From contig NZ_JTLD01000019.1 in assembly GCF_000798815.1 (NCBI RefSeq), positions 1 through 54,849 on the forward strand: a stretch of 54,849 nt of DNA. Direction: 5' to 3'. Shown here in pieces: positions 17,441-26,084 of this stretch. The DNA is from Alistipes sp. ZOR0009. Its GTDB lineage: Bacteria > Bacteroidota > Bacteroidia > Bacteroidales > ZOR0009. Position numbers and translations under genes: made by a program. The first letter of the stretch is position 1, and each line of letters begins with the position of its first letter. The notes beneath the pieces were generated by a model, which saw nothing but the letters and a program-made list of their open reading frames with translations, was not told the DNA's origin and did not search any database.

Positions 17441-18886
17441 ATGTCTCCACTCTTTATTTCGCTAATTATTGTCCTATACTTTTCGGGTTTGATCTTGATT
17501 TCGTATCTAACTACCCGTAAGCTTGATAGTCAAAGTTTTTATAGGGGTACTAAAAAATCTCCCTGGTATGTAATTGCCATTGGGATGATTGGTACTTCCA
17601 TTTCAGGTGTGACTTTTATATCTGTTCCTGGTTGGGTGTTAACCAAGCAGTTTGGCTACCTGCAGATGGTTTTAGGCTTTCTTTTAGGCTATTTTGTTAT
17701 AGCTAACGTGCTGTTGCCTTTATACTACAGGCTGAATCTGACATCAATCTACACCTATCTTCGCGATCGATTGGGTTACTGGTCGTATAAAACGGGGGCT
17801 TCGTTTTTTTTGATCAGTCGCACCATTGGTGCTGCATTTAGGCTTTACCTCGTATCTATGGTACTTCAGACGCTTGTTTTTGAGCCGTTGGGTGTCCCTT
17901 TTTGGGCTACGGTAACCGGAACTATCGGATTGATTTGGCTATACACATTTAAAGGAGGTATTAAAACAATCATTTGGACAGACTTGATACAAACTCTGGC
18001 CATGCTTACAACGGTGGTGCTGTCGTTGTTTTTAATAAAGGATGCGCTCCATTTTTCTTTTGGAGAGATGGTAGATGCAATTCGTAGTAGTGCCTATTCT
18101 AAGGTCTGGTTTTTTGACGATGTGCGTAGCAGCAGCTACTTTTGGAAGCAGTTTTTGGCAGGGGCATTTACTACCATTGTAATGACAGGGCTCGACCAGG
18201 ATATGATGCAGAAAAACCTAGCATGCCGAAACCTCAAGGAAGCCAAAAAGAATATGTATACCTACGGGTTCATGTTTTTGCCCATCAACCTCATGTTTCT
18301 ATCGCTAGGGGCACTCCTGGCGCTGTTTGCTGTAAAAAATGGAATTGCCATACCGGAGCATACGGATAAGTTTTTCCCAATGCTGGCAACGGGAGGTTAC
18401 TTTCATCCTGCGCTTGGGGTAATATTTATTGTTGGCATAATTGCGGCTGCCTACTCAAGTGCCGATTCGGCATTGGCTGCGCTCACAACCTCTTTCACCA
18501 TCGATATTTTGGAGGCTGATAAATACGAAGCAGCCAAAACTAAACGTATGCGTTTTAAGGTACACCTTGGACTCTCGTTGGTTATGATCTTGGTGATTTT
18601 AGCTTTTAGGTTGATAAATAATGATGCGGTCATTAGCGCGCTTTATACCATTGCAGGCTATACTTATGGACCTCTGTTAGGTTTGTATGCCTTTGGTTTG
18701 TTTACTAAGTTGGGAGTTAGAGATAGGGTGGTTCCTTTTTTGGCTTTGGCAGCACCAGCCTTCAGCTACGTTCTTAGCATTAATTCTAAAAGTTGGTTTG
18801 GAGGCTACGAAATAGGCTTTGAGCTGCTAATGATTAATGGGCTTTTCATGTTCTTGGGGATGTTAGCCTTCAGTAAGCGAAAATAA
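17441..18886 (+). CDS. Sodium:solute symporter (SSS family)
   Basis: Inner-membrane symporter of 481 residues with about 13 hydrophobic helices, which uses the sodium gradient to import a small solute. Family features include an N-terminal helix followed by RKLDSQSFYRGTKKSPWYVIAIGMIGTSISGVTFISVPGW, written here as two parts of one conserved block near residues 27-66. Another is FIVGIIAAAYSSADSALAALTTSF near 335, the sodium-site helix. The substrate is not predictable; sialic acid, proline, sugar or pantothenate are family options. The start MSPLFISLIIVLYFSG opens directly in the first helix. Followed by a strong bidirectional terminator. Confidence 0.9.
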   Translation: MSPLFISLIIVLYFSGLILISYLTTRKLDSQSFYRGTKKSPWYVIAIGMIGTSISGVTFISVPGWVLTKQFGYLQMVLGFLLGYFVIANVLLPLYYRLNLTSIYTYLRDRLGYWSYKTGASFFLISRTIGAAFRLYLVSMVLQTLVFEPLGVPFWATVTGTIGLIWLYTFKGGIKTIIWTDLIQTLAMLTTVVLSLFLIKDALHFSFGEMVDAIRSSAYSKVWFFDDVRSSSYFWKQFLAGAFTTIVMTGLDQDMMQKNLACRNLKEAKKNMYTYGFMFLPINLMFLSLGALLALFAVKNGIAIPEHTDKFFPMLATGGYFHPALGVIFIVGIIAAAYSSADSALAALTTSFTIDILEADKYEAAKTKRMRFKVHLGLSLVMILVILAFRLINNDAVISALYTIAGYTYGPLLGLYAFGLFTKLGVRDRVVPFLALAAPAFSYVLSINSKSWFGGYEIGFELLMINGLFMFLGMLAFSKRK

Positions 18887-18975
18887 CTTTTTTATTTGCA
18901 GAGGATATTCGGATTTATGCTAGTAAGCAATTCTGTTATTTGAGAACGAAAAAGAAACTTAGATAATATAGTAGA

Positions 18976-19015
18976 AATAAAGCCGCTCAACATTAATGCT
19001 GAGCGGCTTTACTTT
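18976..19015. terminator. Bidirectional intrinsic terminator
   Basis: Perfect stem AAAGCCGCTCA / TGAGCGGCTTT around a short loop, flanked by A- and T-rich runs. It sits between the convergent symporter and cdd genes. Confidence 0.9.
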
Positions 19016-19028
19016 ATGTCGTCTTTTA

Positions 19029-19499
19029 CTATTTAAACACAAAATGTAGCGGAACAAGGCTTGTTGCAGATGGAAGCTCTACGATTTGTTCCGTTCCGTA
19101 GCAAATTACCTTAAACGGTTCTCCGTTGCGCATTTCACTTTCTAAGAGGACCTGTCTACACGATCCACAGGGGTAGACCGCTTGCTTGGTTTGCTCTCTA
19201 TTTGCAGATGCGGTAACTGCTAGCGCTTTGATCTTTTTGTCTGGATACTGCGCTTGTGCGTAGAATATTGCTGTGCGTTCAGCGCAAATTCCCGAGGGGT
19301 AGGCCGCATTTTCCTGGTTGTTTCCAGTAACAATAGTTCCGTCTTCAAGTAGTAGCGCGGCTCCTACCTGAAAGTTGGAGTACGGGGCATACGCTTTTTG
19401 CTGTGCTTCTAGCGCCTCCTTTATTAACTCCCTTTCCGAAGCTGATAAGTTCTCCTGATTTTGATGTTCTTTATAGTGAACAGTAAATGTTTTTTCCAT
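19029..19499 (-). CDS. cdd: Cytidine deaminase
   Basis: Zinc enzyme of 156 residues that deaminates cytidine and deoxycytidine for pyrimidine salvage. The proton-shuttling glutamate and first zinc ligand are in GICAERTAIFYAQ. The other two ligands are in PCGSCRQVLLE. The substrate loop SNFQVGAALL is near residue 42. Slightly longer than the ~130-residue tetrameric form because of an N-terminal extension of about 20 residues (MEKTFTVHYKEHQ). Single gene. Confidence 0.95.
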   Translation of the reverse strand: MEKTFTVHYKEHQNQENLSASERELIKEALEAQQKAYAPYSNFQVGAALLLEDGTIVTGNNQENAAYPSGICAERTAIFYAQAQYPDKKIKALAVTASANREQTKQAVYPCGSCRQVLLESEMRNGEPFKVICYGTEQIVELPSATSLVPLHFVFK

Positions 19500-19591
19500 G
19501 GCTAGAATTAAAAGTAGGGTTATTTCCTGTTTTGATTTGTAAAAATAGGTGTTTGAAACTATTTTAGCACCTATTAAATCGATTTTTTATA

Positions 19592-20590
19592 ATGATTACC
19601 CTACGACCACTCGCTTTACTCACTTTCTTGGTGTGCGCTGCAACGTTTGGCTTTGGACAGAAAATGACAAAGGAACAGTACATTGAGAAGTATAAGGGGC
19701 TTGCCATTGAGCAGATGAAAAAAAATGGAGTCCCAGCATCAATTATTATGGGGCAGGCTCTGATAGAGTCTGGCAACGGTAATGGTCGTTTGGCAATTGA
19801 GGCAAACAACCACTTTGGAATTAAATGCCATAAAGATTGGACTGGTCCTTCCGTTAGGCAGGATGATGATGCACCTCAGGAGTGCTTCAGAAAGTACGAT
19901 AGTCCTCGAGGTTCGTTCGAAGATCACTCTGCCTATCTCCGAGCAAATAAGCGTTACGCTTTCCTTTTCGATTTGCAGGTTACCGATTATAAGGGCTGGG
20001 CATACGGATTAAAGAAGGCGGGATATGCTACCAACCCTCGCTATGCCGAAATTCTAATTAAGCAAATTGAGGATAATCAGCTTTACCTTTTAGATCAGGG
20101 TGTAGATATTTCTTTTGCAACAAAGCCATCTACTACGGTTAAAAGCAAAAAGCGAGGTTCTAAGAGTAAGGATGATGAGGTTTTTGTGGTTGATATTTAT
20201 GATCAGCGGAATGTATCGGAGTGTAATGGAGCTAAATTTATTATAGTTAAGGAGGGAGATACATTTGATAAGCTGGCCGAACAGTACGATATTATGCGCT
20301 GGCAGCTTTACAAGTATAACGAGCTCAATTCCGATTCCATTATACGACCTGGGCAGCGTATTTATATCCAACCAAAGAGGAGCAAGGCGTCTAAGGGTAA
20401 CGATTTCTATACGGCTGTTGATGGTGATAAGATGTATCAGATTGCTCAAAACTATGGGGTAAAGTTGAAGAAACTTTACAAGATGAACGAGATGAAGCCG
20501 GGAGATGAGCCAACTTCAGGACAAAAGATATATCTCCGCAGCTATAAATCTGGGAAAAACTGGCTGCAACGGCTGTTTAGCGGCGAGTAG
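19592..20590 (+). CDS. Secreted N-acetylglucosaminidase with two LysM domains
   Basis: Peptidoglycan hydrolase of 332 residues. A signal peptide ends near ATFGFGQ. The glucosaminidase (FlgJ/LytG-type) domain at about 25-165 has the catalytic Glu in IIMGQALIESGNGNG and the conserved NNHFGIKCHKDW, YDSPRGSFEDHSAYLR and YATNPRYAEIL. A basic linker (KSKKRGSKSKDDE) leads to two LysM repeats, FIIVKEGDTFDKLAEQYD and FYTAVDGDKMYQIAQNYG, which bind glycan chains. Acts in the periplasm or cell surface on wall turnover. Single gene, divergent from cdd. Confidence 0.93.
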   Translation: MITLRPLALLTFLVCAATFGFGQKMTKEQYIEKYKGLAIEQMKKNGVPASIIMGQALIESGNGNGRLAIEANNHFGIKCHKDWTGPSVRQDDDAPQECFRKYDSPRGSFEDHSAYLRANKRYAFLFDLQVTDYKGWAYGLKKAGYATNPRYAEILIKQIEDNQLYLLDQGVDISFATKPSTTVKSKKRGSKSKDDEVFVVDIYDQRNVSECNGAKFIIVKEGDTFDKLAEQYDIMRWQLYKYNELNSDSIIRPGQRIYIQPKRSKASKGNDFYTAVDGDKMYQIAQNYGVKLKKLYKMNEMKPGDEPTSGQKIYLRSYKSGKNWLQRLFSGE

Positions 20591-20710
20591 GCAAGATTAA
20601 AGGTGATGGAAAACAGCATCATCAGGTTGGCCGTAGTCTTTTGGCTACGGCTTTACTGTAGGCTTTTTTCTGGCTGCTAAAATTCATATATTTACTTTCA
20701 AAATATTGGT

Positions 20711-21043
20711 ATGATACCTTTTAAGTTTATGAGCCGAAGTGTAGAGGAAGCTATTTTAGAGGAACTAAGCTTAACCGATGTGTTAGCAGTAGAGCGTACG
20801 CACTTGGCGATAGAGCGGACTTTTTTATCTTACTTCCGTACGGCAGTAGTGTTTGCCAGCGCAGGTTTTACGATACTTAAGGTTACCTCTTTGCATACAC
20901 AGATAATGGAGCTAGGGATAATCCTGTTAGCAATGTCTCCTATTATTCTTTTTGTTGGGATTTGGAGGTTTGTTATTGCCTATAAAAAGGTGAAGCAGCA
21001 TTACAGACGATTCGTTAAGCATTTTACTGAAAGTAAAGCATAA
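20711..21043 (+). CDS. DUF202 (YidH-type) membrane protein
   Basis: A 110-residue inner-membrane protein. The conserved RTHLAIERTFLSYFRTAVVFASAGFTILK is the DUF202 signature, here split around residues 29-57. A second hydrophobic helix lies at about 68-95, and the tail is basic. Two starts are possible, 20711 (MIPFKFMSR) and 20729 (MSRSVEE); the second is as likely. Function of the family is not established to my knowledge. Single gene ending in a tight terminator. Confidence 0.85.
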   Translation: MIPFKFMSRSVEEAILEELSLTDVLAVERTHLAIERTFLSYFRTAVVFASAGFTILKVTSLHTQIMELGIILLAMSPIILFVGIWRFVIAYKKVKQHYRRFVKHFTESKA

Positions 21044-21068
21044 AAAAAGCCCCATTGGGGCTTTTTTA
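21039..21068. terminator. Bidirectional intrinsic terminator
   Basis: AAAAAAGCCCC-ATT-GGGGCTTTTTT between the convergent DUF202 and DUF4831 genes. Short, GC-rich stem with A and T runs on both sides. Confidence 0.9.
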
Positions 21069-21086
21069 ACGATAATCTTATTGCTA

Positions 21087-22181
21087 CTACCTTTTTCCTG
21101 TATTGGGGAATGAAAGAGGGAGACGAACAATCTTTCCAAATTGGGATACAGGCATCTTTGCAGTATATAGAATGTCTTTTCCGTCAATTATTCTTACGGT
21201 GCAGATATCGGGATATCTTGCATAAATAACGGCCTCTTTGCCCTTCTCTGCAATGTTTTGAGGCGCTTGGCTTGCTGCGTTATTGGCAACAACTTCAACG
21301 GTTAATGGACGACCAGAGAGGTCTCCTTCACCAACAATACCTTTGTTTTCAGAGTATCTGCAAAGGATGCTATTTGATTTGCCATTTTCTGCCTTTGGGG
21401 TAACTTCCTGCTGGTAGCTCATGGTATCAACGTAGGTTTTACCGATAAATAGCGACAGGTACTCCTTCTCGAGGCGAGCAATCTCGTTTAATGCAACCTT
21501 TAGTGCCTCGCCATTATTAAATACGTTGTCAATTTCACCAGATATGAGGTCGACCCTGCGTTTTCTGAGATTGAATATGAAGTTGGCGGCGTCGGCAGCT
21601 TTTGATTCTGCGCTTTTTTCAACCAGCATGTTCTTTTGAACGGGAATCTTTACGAACGAGGTGTCCATTTTTACTCCAGAGAAGAAGGTGGCGTTCTCCT
21701 TGTAGATGTTCGGATCGGCACCTAAATCGGTAAATGGAGGCGCAATGTTTACTTCTTTAGAAGGAGTGGTTGCTTCAACATTAGGGACTACAAAGCCTGT
21801 AGGAACGATTAATCCCTGTTTCGCCATCTCCAAAAAGCTCATGTCTGTTCCGTATGGAGCATCGGCTGCGTACACGTTACTTCCGTCTGCTTCCTCGTAG
21901 GTGCTTCCTGTAATGCTTAGTATCTTATAGTAATCTTTGTTCCCTTGTTCTACATCTGTAATACCAAGATACTTTTGCGCGTACTGGGCATAGGGGCCGC
22001 TTTTATAAATAAGACGTGCAACCTTAACCTTGAATGTTAGCGTTGTTTGTGGTAGCGAGTAGATGTAGGCACCAGGTTTTACGCTCTCCGGATTTTGGGC
22101 AGGTGTGGTATTCACCATCTTCTGTGCCATGGCACAACTTGTACCCAAAATCAACGTGCTAATAAGTATGTATCTCTTCAT
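21087..22181 (-). CDS. DUF4831 family secreted protein
   Basis: Exported protein of about 364 residues. The start at 22181 (MKRYILISTLILGTSCAMAQ) gives the signal peptide; the longer frame from 22304 adds 41 residues without function. TSC-AMAQ could be read as a lipobox but ordinary cleavage after AMA is more likely. The domain architecture matches DUF4831 proteins of Bacteroidota: YIYSLPQTTLTFKVKVAR near the start, KGLIVPTGF-like text, an AEFIFNLRKRR-like helix (here AANFIFNLRKRR), and a C-terminal ILCRYSENKG region. Role unknown. A CAAAGTTA (minus TAACTTTG) box at 22263-22256 is a plausible -7 element. Confidence 0.8.
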   Translation of the reverse strand: MKRYILISTLILGTSCAMAQKMVNTTPAQNPESVKPGAYIYSLPQTTLTFKVKVARLIYKSGPYAQYAQKYLGITDVEQGNKDYYKILSITGSTYEEADGSNVYAADAPYGTDMSFLEMAKQGLIVPTGFVVPNVEATTPSKEVNIAPPFTDLGADPNIYKENATFFSGVKMDTSFVKIPVQKNMLVEKSAESKAADAANFIFNLRKRRVDLISGEIDNVFNNGEALKVALNEIARLEKEYLSLFIGKTYVDTMSYQQEVTPKAENGKSNSILCRYSENKGIVGEGDLSGRPLTVEVVANNAASQAPQNIAEKGKEAVIYARYPDICTVRIIDGKDILYTAKMPVSQFGKIVRLPLSFPNTGKR

Positions 22182-22260
22182 ACGATAAAAGTTATTTAAA
22201 AGTCGTAGAACCTGCATCTCAAACGAGGAGCAGGCCTTAGAGTTTGGATTTAGCGCAAAG

Positions 22261-23790
22261 TTACGAATTTCTGATAGACCAGAGGGATTTAAATGCATTG
22301 CCAATATTGGAGATAATGTCTGAGGCGATAAGCGATTCTTGTCCCATCTCGCCTGCTGCTATATCACCAGCAGAACCATGTAGGTATACACCCAAAATTG
22401 ATGCTTCTTCAGGGGAGTATCCCTGTCCAAGTAGGCTAAGAATTATCCCTGTAAGCACATCGCCGCTGCCTGCGGTAGCCATGCCTGGATTGCCAACAGA
22501 TGCGAACCAAAGCTTTCCGTCAGGCGAAGCTATGACGGTGTTGGCACCTTTAAGTACCACATACACGCTTAGCTCTTTGGCAAAGCGTAGCAGCAGCTGT
22601 ATTTTTTCCAAGTCGTTATTCCAGCCCCCAGCAAGCCTTTCGAATTCTTTAGGATGAGGCGTAAGTATGGCAAATTTCGGAATAGCACGTAGCAGCTCCT
22701 TGTTGTAGGAGATGATGTTTAGCCCATCAGCATCTATAACCAGCGGCATGCGCTTGGCATCTACAAGTAGGTTGGCAAGCGCAGCAATGGTGGTTTGGTT
22801 AACCCCGATTCCTGGTCCTACGCCAATGGCATCGAATGCCATGACGCTGCTGTGCTTGGTAAATCGCTCGCTATCGGAGTCGAGCTCTATGATTACCTCG
22901 GGGATGGATATATTAATAGGTGTTTGGCAGCCATGGGGGATGTGGGTCGTAAGCAATCCGGAGCCAGTTCGCATGCAGGCTTTAGAGGCTAGGATGGCGG
23001 CTCCGAGCATTTGCTGCGATCCGGCAATTAGGTAGCAGTGCCCAAAGGTTCCCTTGTGGGCAAAGCGCCTGCGCTTGTAGAGCATTTTGGCAGCCATGCT
23101 GCTTGTTACGTAGAACATGTTGCTGGGGAAGCCCTCCAACGCCTTTGCGCTAAGTCCTATTGGAACGATGCTCAGTTCGCCCACAAATGCATCGTTCTCG
23201 GGTAGGAGTAGCGATAGCTTGGGCATTTGTAGGGTGACGGTGTACGAGGCTCTGATGGTTGCGTCGGTATCGTTCTCCGCATTATCCTCCGACATTAGCC
23301 CCGAGGGCATGTCTATGGCAATGGTTACGCATCCGCTATCGTTAATGTACTCCACAATTTGCTTGTTAAAGCCATCTAGCGGGCGGTTGAGTCCCGATCC
23401 GAAGAGGGCATCTACAACCACTACGTCGGGGTTTAGGTAGGGAACCACCTCGTTTTCCCTTAATGCCTCAATCGATAGGCTGTCGGAAGGAACAAGCCGT
23501 CCGAGGTTGGCGTTGCGTTCGGCAGTTTCATTGGCCGTTGTCTGGATGGCGTAAACCTGAACCTTGTAGCCCGATTCGGCCAGCAGGCGGGCGGTTGCCA
23601 GCCCATCCCCACCATTATTCCCCGATCCTGCAAATATGGCGAACTCGGTCGCGGTGTCAGGGTAGAGCGTCATTATGCGGTTAGTAATGGCTATAGCTGC
23701 GCGCTCCATTAGTTCGATTGCCGAAATGGGTTCGTTGTCAATAGTGTACTGGTCTATTGCCTTGATGAGCTCTGCGGGGAATATTTTCAT
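22261..23790 (-). CDS. nnr: Bifunctional NAD(P)H-hydrate epimerase / ADP-dependent dehydratase
   Basis: Repairs hydrated NAD(P)H. The 509-residue protein fuses two enzymes. The N-terminal YjeF_N epimerase (about 1-215) shows GSGNNGGDGLATARLL and ALFGSGLNRPLDG. The C-terminal CARKD ATP/ADP-dependent dehydratase shows GHCYLIAGSQQMLGAA, ACMRTGSGLLTTHIP, LTPHPKEFERLAG and NPGMATAGSGDVLTGII. The start at 23790 (MKIFPAELIKAIDQYTI) is preferred: a TATATTTG box on the minus strand at 23824-23817 lies 27 bp upstream, inside the longer reading from 23859. GC content is visibly higher than in neighbouring genes. Confidence 0.95.
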   Translation of the reverse strand: MKIFPAELIKAIDQYTIDNEPISAIELMERAAIAITNRIMTLYPDTATEFAIFAGSGNNGGDGLATARLLAESGYKVQVYAIQTTANETAERNANLGRLVPSDSLSIEALRENEVVPYLNPDVVVVDALFGSGLNRPLDGFNKQIVEYINDSGCVTIAIDMPSGLMSEDNAENDTDATIRASYTVTLQMPKLSLLLPENDAFVGELSIVPIGLSAKALEGFPSNMFYVTSSMAAKMLYKRRRFAHKGTFGHCYLIAGSQQMLGAAILASKACMRTGSGLLTTHIPHGCQTPINISIPEVIIELDSDSERFTKHSSVMAFDAIGVGPGIGVNQTTIAALANLLVDAKRMPLVIDADGLNIISYNKELLRAIPKFAILTPHPKEFERLAGGWNNDLEKIQLLLRFAKELSVYVVLKGANTVIASPDGKLWFASVGNPGMATAGSGDVLTGIILSLLGQGYSPEEASILGVYLHGSAGDIAAGEMGQESLIASDIISNIGNAFKSLWSIRNS

Positions 23791-23816
23791 GGCTGTGGGT
23801 TGACTGTTGTGTTTAA

Positions 23817-23824
23817 CAAATATA
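23817..23824 (-). promoter_or_regulatory. -7 box of nnr
   Basis: TATATTTG on the minus strand, 27 bp upstream of the chosen nnr ATG. No clear TTG at the -33 position, so it is a partial match. Confidence 0.5.
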
Positions 23825-23935
23825 GCGAAGCAAAGCACACCATCGACCATTCTTGCCAAAATAACGCTGATATTTATTTAAGCTAACAACTGTAATTAAA
23901 TCCTTCGAAGTTCTTTATAAATGGAAGATAAAAAG

Positions 23936-23965
23936 TTGCAGAACGTTTCGGAATTAATATCTTTG
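23936..23965 (+). promoter_or_regulatory. Promoter of the POT peptide transporter
   Basis: TTG at 23936-23938, a 19-bp spacer, then TATCTTTG at 23958-23965. This is a full-consensus Bacteroidota promoter. The ATG is at 24011, leaving a leader of about 40 nt. Confidence 0.85.
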
Positions 23966-24010
23966 CCAGCAATCAAACACAATTAACACTAATTTAAAAC
24001 AACAATAGAT

Positions 24011-25585
24011 ATGTTTAAAGGACAGCCCAAAGGTTTAATAGCTGCTGCCTTAGCGAACATGGGGGAGCGCTTCGGCTTCTACATTATGATGGCGATATTA
24101 ACGCTGTTTATATCTGCTAAGTTTGGCCTATCTGAAACCACTACCGGATATATTTATTCGGCTTTTTATGCATCAATTTACTTGCTAGCACTTGTTGGTG
24201 GTGTTATTGCCGACAAAACCAAGAACTACAAGGGGACAATCCTATTCGGTCTTATTTTAATGGCCGTTGGTTACCTCCTGATTTCGATTCCAACGCCTAC
24301 TCCAGTACCAAGTTTGGCCCTTTACCTAACCATGACCTGCTTGGGTCTTTTGGTTATCGCTTTCGGTAATGGTCTTTTCAAAGGAAACCTACAGGCGCTT
24401 GTTGGTCAGATGTACGACAACAAGGAGTTTAGCGATAAGAGAGACTCTGGATTCCAGATCTTCTATATGTTTATCAACATTGGAGGTTTCTTCGCACCTT
24501 GGATTGCTATTGGTGTAAGAAACTGGTGGTTGAAGGTGAACAACTTCGACTACAACGCAAGCCTTCCTGAACTTTGCCACAAGTACCTTGCTGATGGCAA
24601 TAATATGAATCCTGAGTCGCTATCTCGCCTTCAAGACTATGCCAACGCGGCTATTCTAGATAAGACTCCAGTAACCGATCTTACCGCTTTCGTAAACAGC
24701 TACCTTGATGTTTTCAACCGCGGATTCCAGTACGCCTTCATGGCTGCTATCGTTGCTATGGTGATCTCGTTGGTTGTTTTCTTGCTTAACAAGAACAAAT
24801 TCCCAGATCCTGCTAAAAAGGCGGTTGCTAAAGATGCTGCTCACAAGATTTCGAGAGAAGAGGTACAGATGAGCGCCCACGAAATTAAGCAACGTATCTA
24901 TGCGCTTTTCGCAGTTTTCGGTGTGGTTATTTTCTTCTGGCTTTCGTTCCACCAAAATGGCTACTCGCTAACCTACTTTGCGCGCGACTATGTAGACTTG
25001 AGCGTTATTAACATCGACCTTGGGTTTACAAGCATAAAGGGAGCGGAAATCTTCCAAAGCGTTAATCCATTCTTCGTTGTTACCCTTACTCCACTTATCA
25101 TGTGGCTATTTAGCTTCATGAAGAGCAGAGGTAAAGAAACGTCAACTCCAATGAAGATTGCTATCGGTATGGGGATTGCCTCTATGGCCTACATCTTCCT
25201 AATGATCTTCTCTTTCGTTCTTCCTGGAAAGGAAGCGCTAGGTTCTATGTCGGAAGCTCAAATTAGCGCAATTCGTGTTACTCCTTGGATTATGGTTATC
25301 CTTTACTTTATCCTAACCGTAGCCGAGCTGTTCATCTCTCCACTTGGACTATCATTCGTATCTAAGGTTGCACCTCCACACCTACAAGGTTTGATGCAAG
25401 GTGCTTGGTTGGCTGCAACGGCTGTAGGTAACTCGCTTCTATTTGTTGGTGGTATCCTTTACACTTCAGTACCTATCTGGGCTTGCTGGTTGGTGTTTGT
25501 GGGAGCAACAGCAGCATCGATGTTGGTTATGCTATCGATGGTTAAGTGGCTCGAAAAGGTAACCTTGAGCTCATCTCAAGCGTAG
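24011..25585 (+). CDS. POT/PTR family proton-dependent peptide transporter
   Basis: Inner-membrane symporter of 524 residues that imports di- and tripeptides with protons. The ExxERF-type motif appears as LANMGERFGFYIMMAILTLF near residue 15. The PTR signature is in GGVIADKTKNYKGTILFG, followed by LGLLVIAFGNGLFKGNLQALVGQMY and DSGFQIFYMFINIGGFFAPW. About 14 membrane helices. Codon choice is strongly biased (AAC, TTC, CTT and ATC preferred), much like rpsA, suggesting high expression. With the DPP IV gene nearby this fits a peptide-using lifestyle (inference). Confidence 0.95.
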   Translation: MFKGQPKGLIAAALANMGERFGFYIMMAILTLFISAKFGLSETTTGYIYSAFYASIYLLALVGGVIADKTKNYKGTILFGLILMAVGYLLISIPTPTPVPSLALYLTMTCLGLLVIAFGNGLFKGNLQALVGQMYDNKEFSDKRDSGFQIFYMFINIGGFFAPWIAIGVRNWWLKVNNFDYNASLPELCHKYLADGNNMNPESLSRLQDYANAAILDKTPVTDLTAFVNSYLDVFNRGFQYAFMAAIVAMVISLVVFLLNKNKFPDPAKKAVAKDAAHKISREEVQMSAHEIKQRIYALFAVFGVVIFFWLSFHQNGYSLTYFARDYVDLSVINIDLGFTSIKGAEIFQSVNPFFVVTLTPLIMWLFSFMKSRGKETSTPMKIAIGMGIASMAYIFLMIFSFVLPGKEALGSMSEAQISAIRVTPWIMVILYFILTVAELFISPLGLSFVSKVAPPHLQGLMQGAWLAATAVGNSLLFVGGILYTSVPIWACWLVFVGATAASMLVMLSMVKWLEKVTLSSSQA

Positions 25586-25605
25586 TAAAATACTCGATTA
25601 TAATA

Positions 25606-25642
25606 CATAAAAATGGCTACCTTTACGGTGGCCATTTTTTTA
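25606..25642 (+). terminator. Intrinsic terminator of the POT gene
   Basis: AAAAATGGCTACC / GGTGGCCATTTTT stem followed by seven T. It sits between the transporter stop and the S4-domain ATG. Confidence 0.85.
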
Positions 25643-25652
25643 TAGGATACAC

Positions 25653-25868
25653 ATGAAGAAGATTGAATTTAAGCTCACCAAGGGCGATTTTATACAGCTT
25701 ACCCAGCTTATTAAGGCGGTAAATATATCGAGCAATGGCGCCGAAGCAGGCGTGATGGTGGAAGACGGCATTGTGAAGCTGAACGGTAACGTCGAAAGCC
25801 GTAAGCGCGCCAAGATACGCGTGGGCGATGTGGTGGAGGTACTCGAGCACGAAATTCATGTGCTGTAG
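25653..25868 (+). CDS. Small S4-domain RNA-binding protein
   Basis: A 71-residue protein that is almost entirely one S4 domain. FIQLTQLIKAVNISSNGAEAG forms the helices and VKLNGNVESRKRAKIRVGDVVEV is the strand-turn with basic RNA-contacting residues. It belongs to the YbcJ/RqcP-like small S4 group (family knowledge). Its exact RNA target, possibly rRNA or tRNA on stalled ribosomes, is not known from sequence. It starts 11 bp after the POT terminator and is followed by its own terminator, so it may depend on read-through or a local promoter. Confidence 0.88.
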   Translation: MKKIEFKLTKGDFIQLTQLIKAVNISSNGAEAGVMVEDGIVKLNGNVESRKRAKIRVGDVVEVLEHEIHVL

Positions 25869-25904
25869 GTGTGCTGATACTTGATTGGATCGCTGTTTTA
25901 AGCC

Positions 25905-25931
25905 TAAGCCGCATTGCATGCGGTTTTTTTA
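25905..25931 (+). terminator. Intrinsic terminator of the S4 gene
   Basis: AAGCCGCAT-TGC-ATGCGGTTTTTTT stem-loop with T run, ending 25 bp before repeat array 1. Confidence 0.85.
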
Positions 25932-25956
25932 GTTTACATACTTTGGGGGATAGTGT

Positions 25957-26084
25957 CCCCTTGTAGGTGCTCCGTACCACCTCGGAGGTCCAACCGACCA
26001 CCTATACAGGTGGTAGCAACCACCTCGAAGGTGTATCGAACCACCCTGATAGGTATTCCCGACCACCCTTGTAGGTGCTCCGTA
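25957..26084 (+). repeat. Repeat array 1, divergent left part (CCACC...AGGT units)
   Basis: Six degenerate 20-22-bp tandem units start at 25957, 25977, 25998, 26020, 26041 and 26063. The common form is CCACC, 4-6 variable bases, AGGT, then a variable tail ending in GA, TA or AA. Each unit holds its own ACC/GGT inverted repeat, for example CCACCT-ATAC-AGGTGG at 25998-26013. A stretch around CTTGTAGGTGCTCCGTACC is repeated exactly 108 bp apart. They continue without a gap into the GGATACGT units and share their length and phase, so they look like a subfamily of the same repeat. Confidence 0.85.
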
